A DNA stretch of 7,970 nt from a bacterium (lineage in GTDB: Bacteria; Pseudomonadota; Alphaproteobacteria; Caulobacterales; Hyphomonadaceae), in contig JAVBYB010000569.1 of NCBI GenBank assembly GCA_030824255.1, positions 1 through 7,970 of the forward strand, in the 5' to 3' direction. The translations under genes were made by a program, and so were the position numbers. The notes below the pieces were generated by a model that was not told the origin of the DNA, searched no databases, and saw only the letters and a list, made by a program, of their open reading frames with translations. Below are positions 7,483 to 7,970 of the stretch, one piece after another (positions within the stretch are counted from its first letter, which is position 1; every line of letters begins with the position of its first letter).

Positions 7483-7520
7483 GTGCGCGATCGGGGACTC
7501 GTGCAACGACCCCCGCGCAC
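7483..7520. terminator. Bulged hairpin between convergent genes, possible terminator
   Basis: The bases 7506-7520 (ACGACCCCCGCGCAC) can pair without interruption to a left arm made of 7483-7489, 7493-7496 and 7499-7502. That gives 7, 4 and 4 base pairs, with bulges ATC and AC on the left side and a GCA loop. It sits 14 bases after the kinase stop and six bases beyond the end of the dehydrogenase gene on the other strand, where terminators are expected. There is no T-run on either side, so intrinsic termination is uncertain; it may instead protect or trim 3' ends, or be chance in GC-rich DNA. Confidence 0.4.
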
Positions 7521-7525
7521 AAGCT

Positions 7526-7969
7526 CTACGGTTTCAGCACAACGCGTCCAACGATCGTACCTTCGCGCAGCTGGTCGAGCGTCTTGTTGGCGTCGGACAG
7601 CGGGCGTTTCTCGATCGGGATCGGCTGGATCTTTCCGGCGCGAACCAGTTCCATCATCTCGATCGTTTCTCCGAGCGGGCCGGTATAGGAGCCGATGATG
7701 GAGAAGGGGCGCGAGGGGAACATCGGAATCGGCGTGGCCATCTTGCCGCCGAACAGGCCCACGATGATGATCGCACCGCCACGGCGGATCGTGCCGTTCG
7801 CGAAATTGAACGAAGGCGTGGAGCCCACGAAGTCAACGGCGTAAGCGGCGCCCCCATCCGTATCGAGCTTCAGCTGCTTCACCGCAGCTGGATCTTTCGA
7901 GTTGTAGACGGCGGTAGCGCCCGCTGCCTTGGCGGCTTCAAGTTTCTTCTCGTCGATATCCGCGCCGAG
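7526..7969 (-). CDS. Medium-chain (MDR) alcohol dehydrogenase, C-terminal part (5' end outside window)
   Basis: The frame is open to the right edge, so only the last 147 residues are visible. They begin inside the Rossmann fold: GADIDEKKLEAAKAAGAT is the end of the second strand and following helix, where the acidic residue after Ala suggests NAD rather than NADP as cofactor. Next come YAVDFVGS, then RRGGAIIIVGLFGG, the usual strand-turn of this superfamily, followed by FSIIGSYTG and an end of the form ANKTLDQLREGTIVGRVVLKP, which is typical of zinc-type alcohol dehydrogenases. The zinc ligands lie in the missing N-terminal part, so whether it is a zinc enzyme or a quinone oxidoreductase-like relative cannot be told, nor can its substrate. 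The GTG at 7882 is internal, not a start. The gene converges on the histidine kinase gene, with a 56-base gap containing a hairpin. Confidence 0.88.
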   Translation of the reverse strand, partial: LGADIDEKKLEAAKAAGATAVYNSKDPAAVKQLKLDTDGGAAYAVDFVGSTPSFNFANGTIRRGGAIIIVGLFGGKMATPIPMFPSRPFSIIGSYTGPLGETIEMMELVRAGKIQPIPIEKRPLSDANKTLDQLREGTIVGRVVLKP

Positions 7970-7970
7970 G

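Overview
The window reads as ordinary chromosomal DNA of a GC-rich Gram-negative bacterium. The most likely source is an alphaproteobacterium of the Caulobacterales/Hyphomonadaceae type. That placement is an inference from strong G/C bias at third codon positions, many Ala/Gly-rich secreted proteins and lipoproteins, a TonB-type domain, a cytoplasmic PAS hybrid kinase and the distribution of GANTC sites. No marker gene proves it. There are no rRNA or tRNA genes, insertion sequences, CRISPR arrays or prophage genes.

Layout. (a) 2-238 (+) is the tail of an EF-hand protein cut by the window edge. (b) 351-905 (+) is a small lipoprotein with a TonB C-terminal domain. (c) 1075-2139 (+) is a lipoprotein of unknown function. 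(d) 2159-2189 is a strong hairpin that can terminate both (c) and the convergent next gene. (e) 3261-2191 (-) is an RluD-family 23S rRNA pseudouridine synthase. (f) 3349-5052 (+), divergent from it, is a Tat-exported PhoD-type phosphatase/phosphodiesterase. (g) 5151-7469 (+) is a cytoplasmic hybrid histidine kinase with three PAS-like regions, HisKA, HATPase and a receiver. (h) 7969-7526 (-) is the C-terminal part of a medium-chain alcohol dehydrogenase running off the right edge, convergent with (g). All gaps between genes are shorter than 170 bases.

The genes do not form an obvious pathway. Four of the six with a visible or likely location face the envelope: the EF-hand protein, the two lipoproteins and PhoD. 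The rest are housekeeping (RluD), signalling (hybrid kinase) and metabolism (dehydrogenase). Gene order and the 98-base gap would allow PhoD and the kinase to share a transcript, but nothing shows that the kinase senses phosphate.

I found no convincing new system. The points most worth checking are a TonB C-terminal domain on a lipoprotein, the concentration of GANTC sites in intergenic gaps, a bulged hairpin between the kinase and dehydrogenase genes, an uncertain kinase start, and an RluD with an extra hydrophilic insertion. Very long open frames opposite the phosphatase and kinase genes are explained by codon bias.
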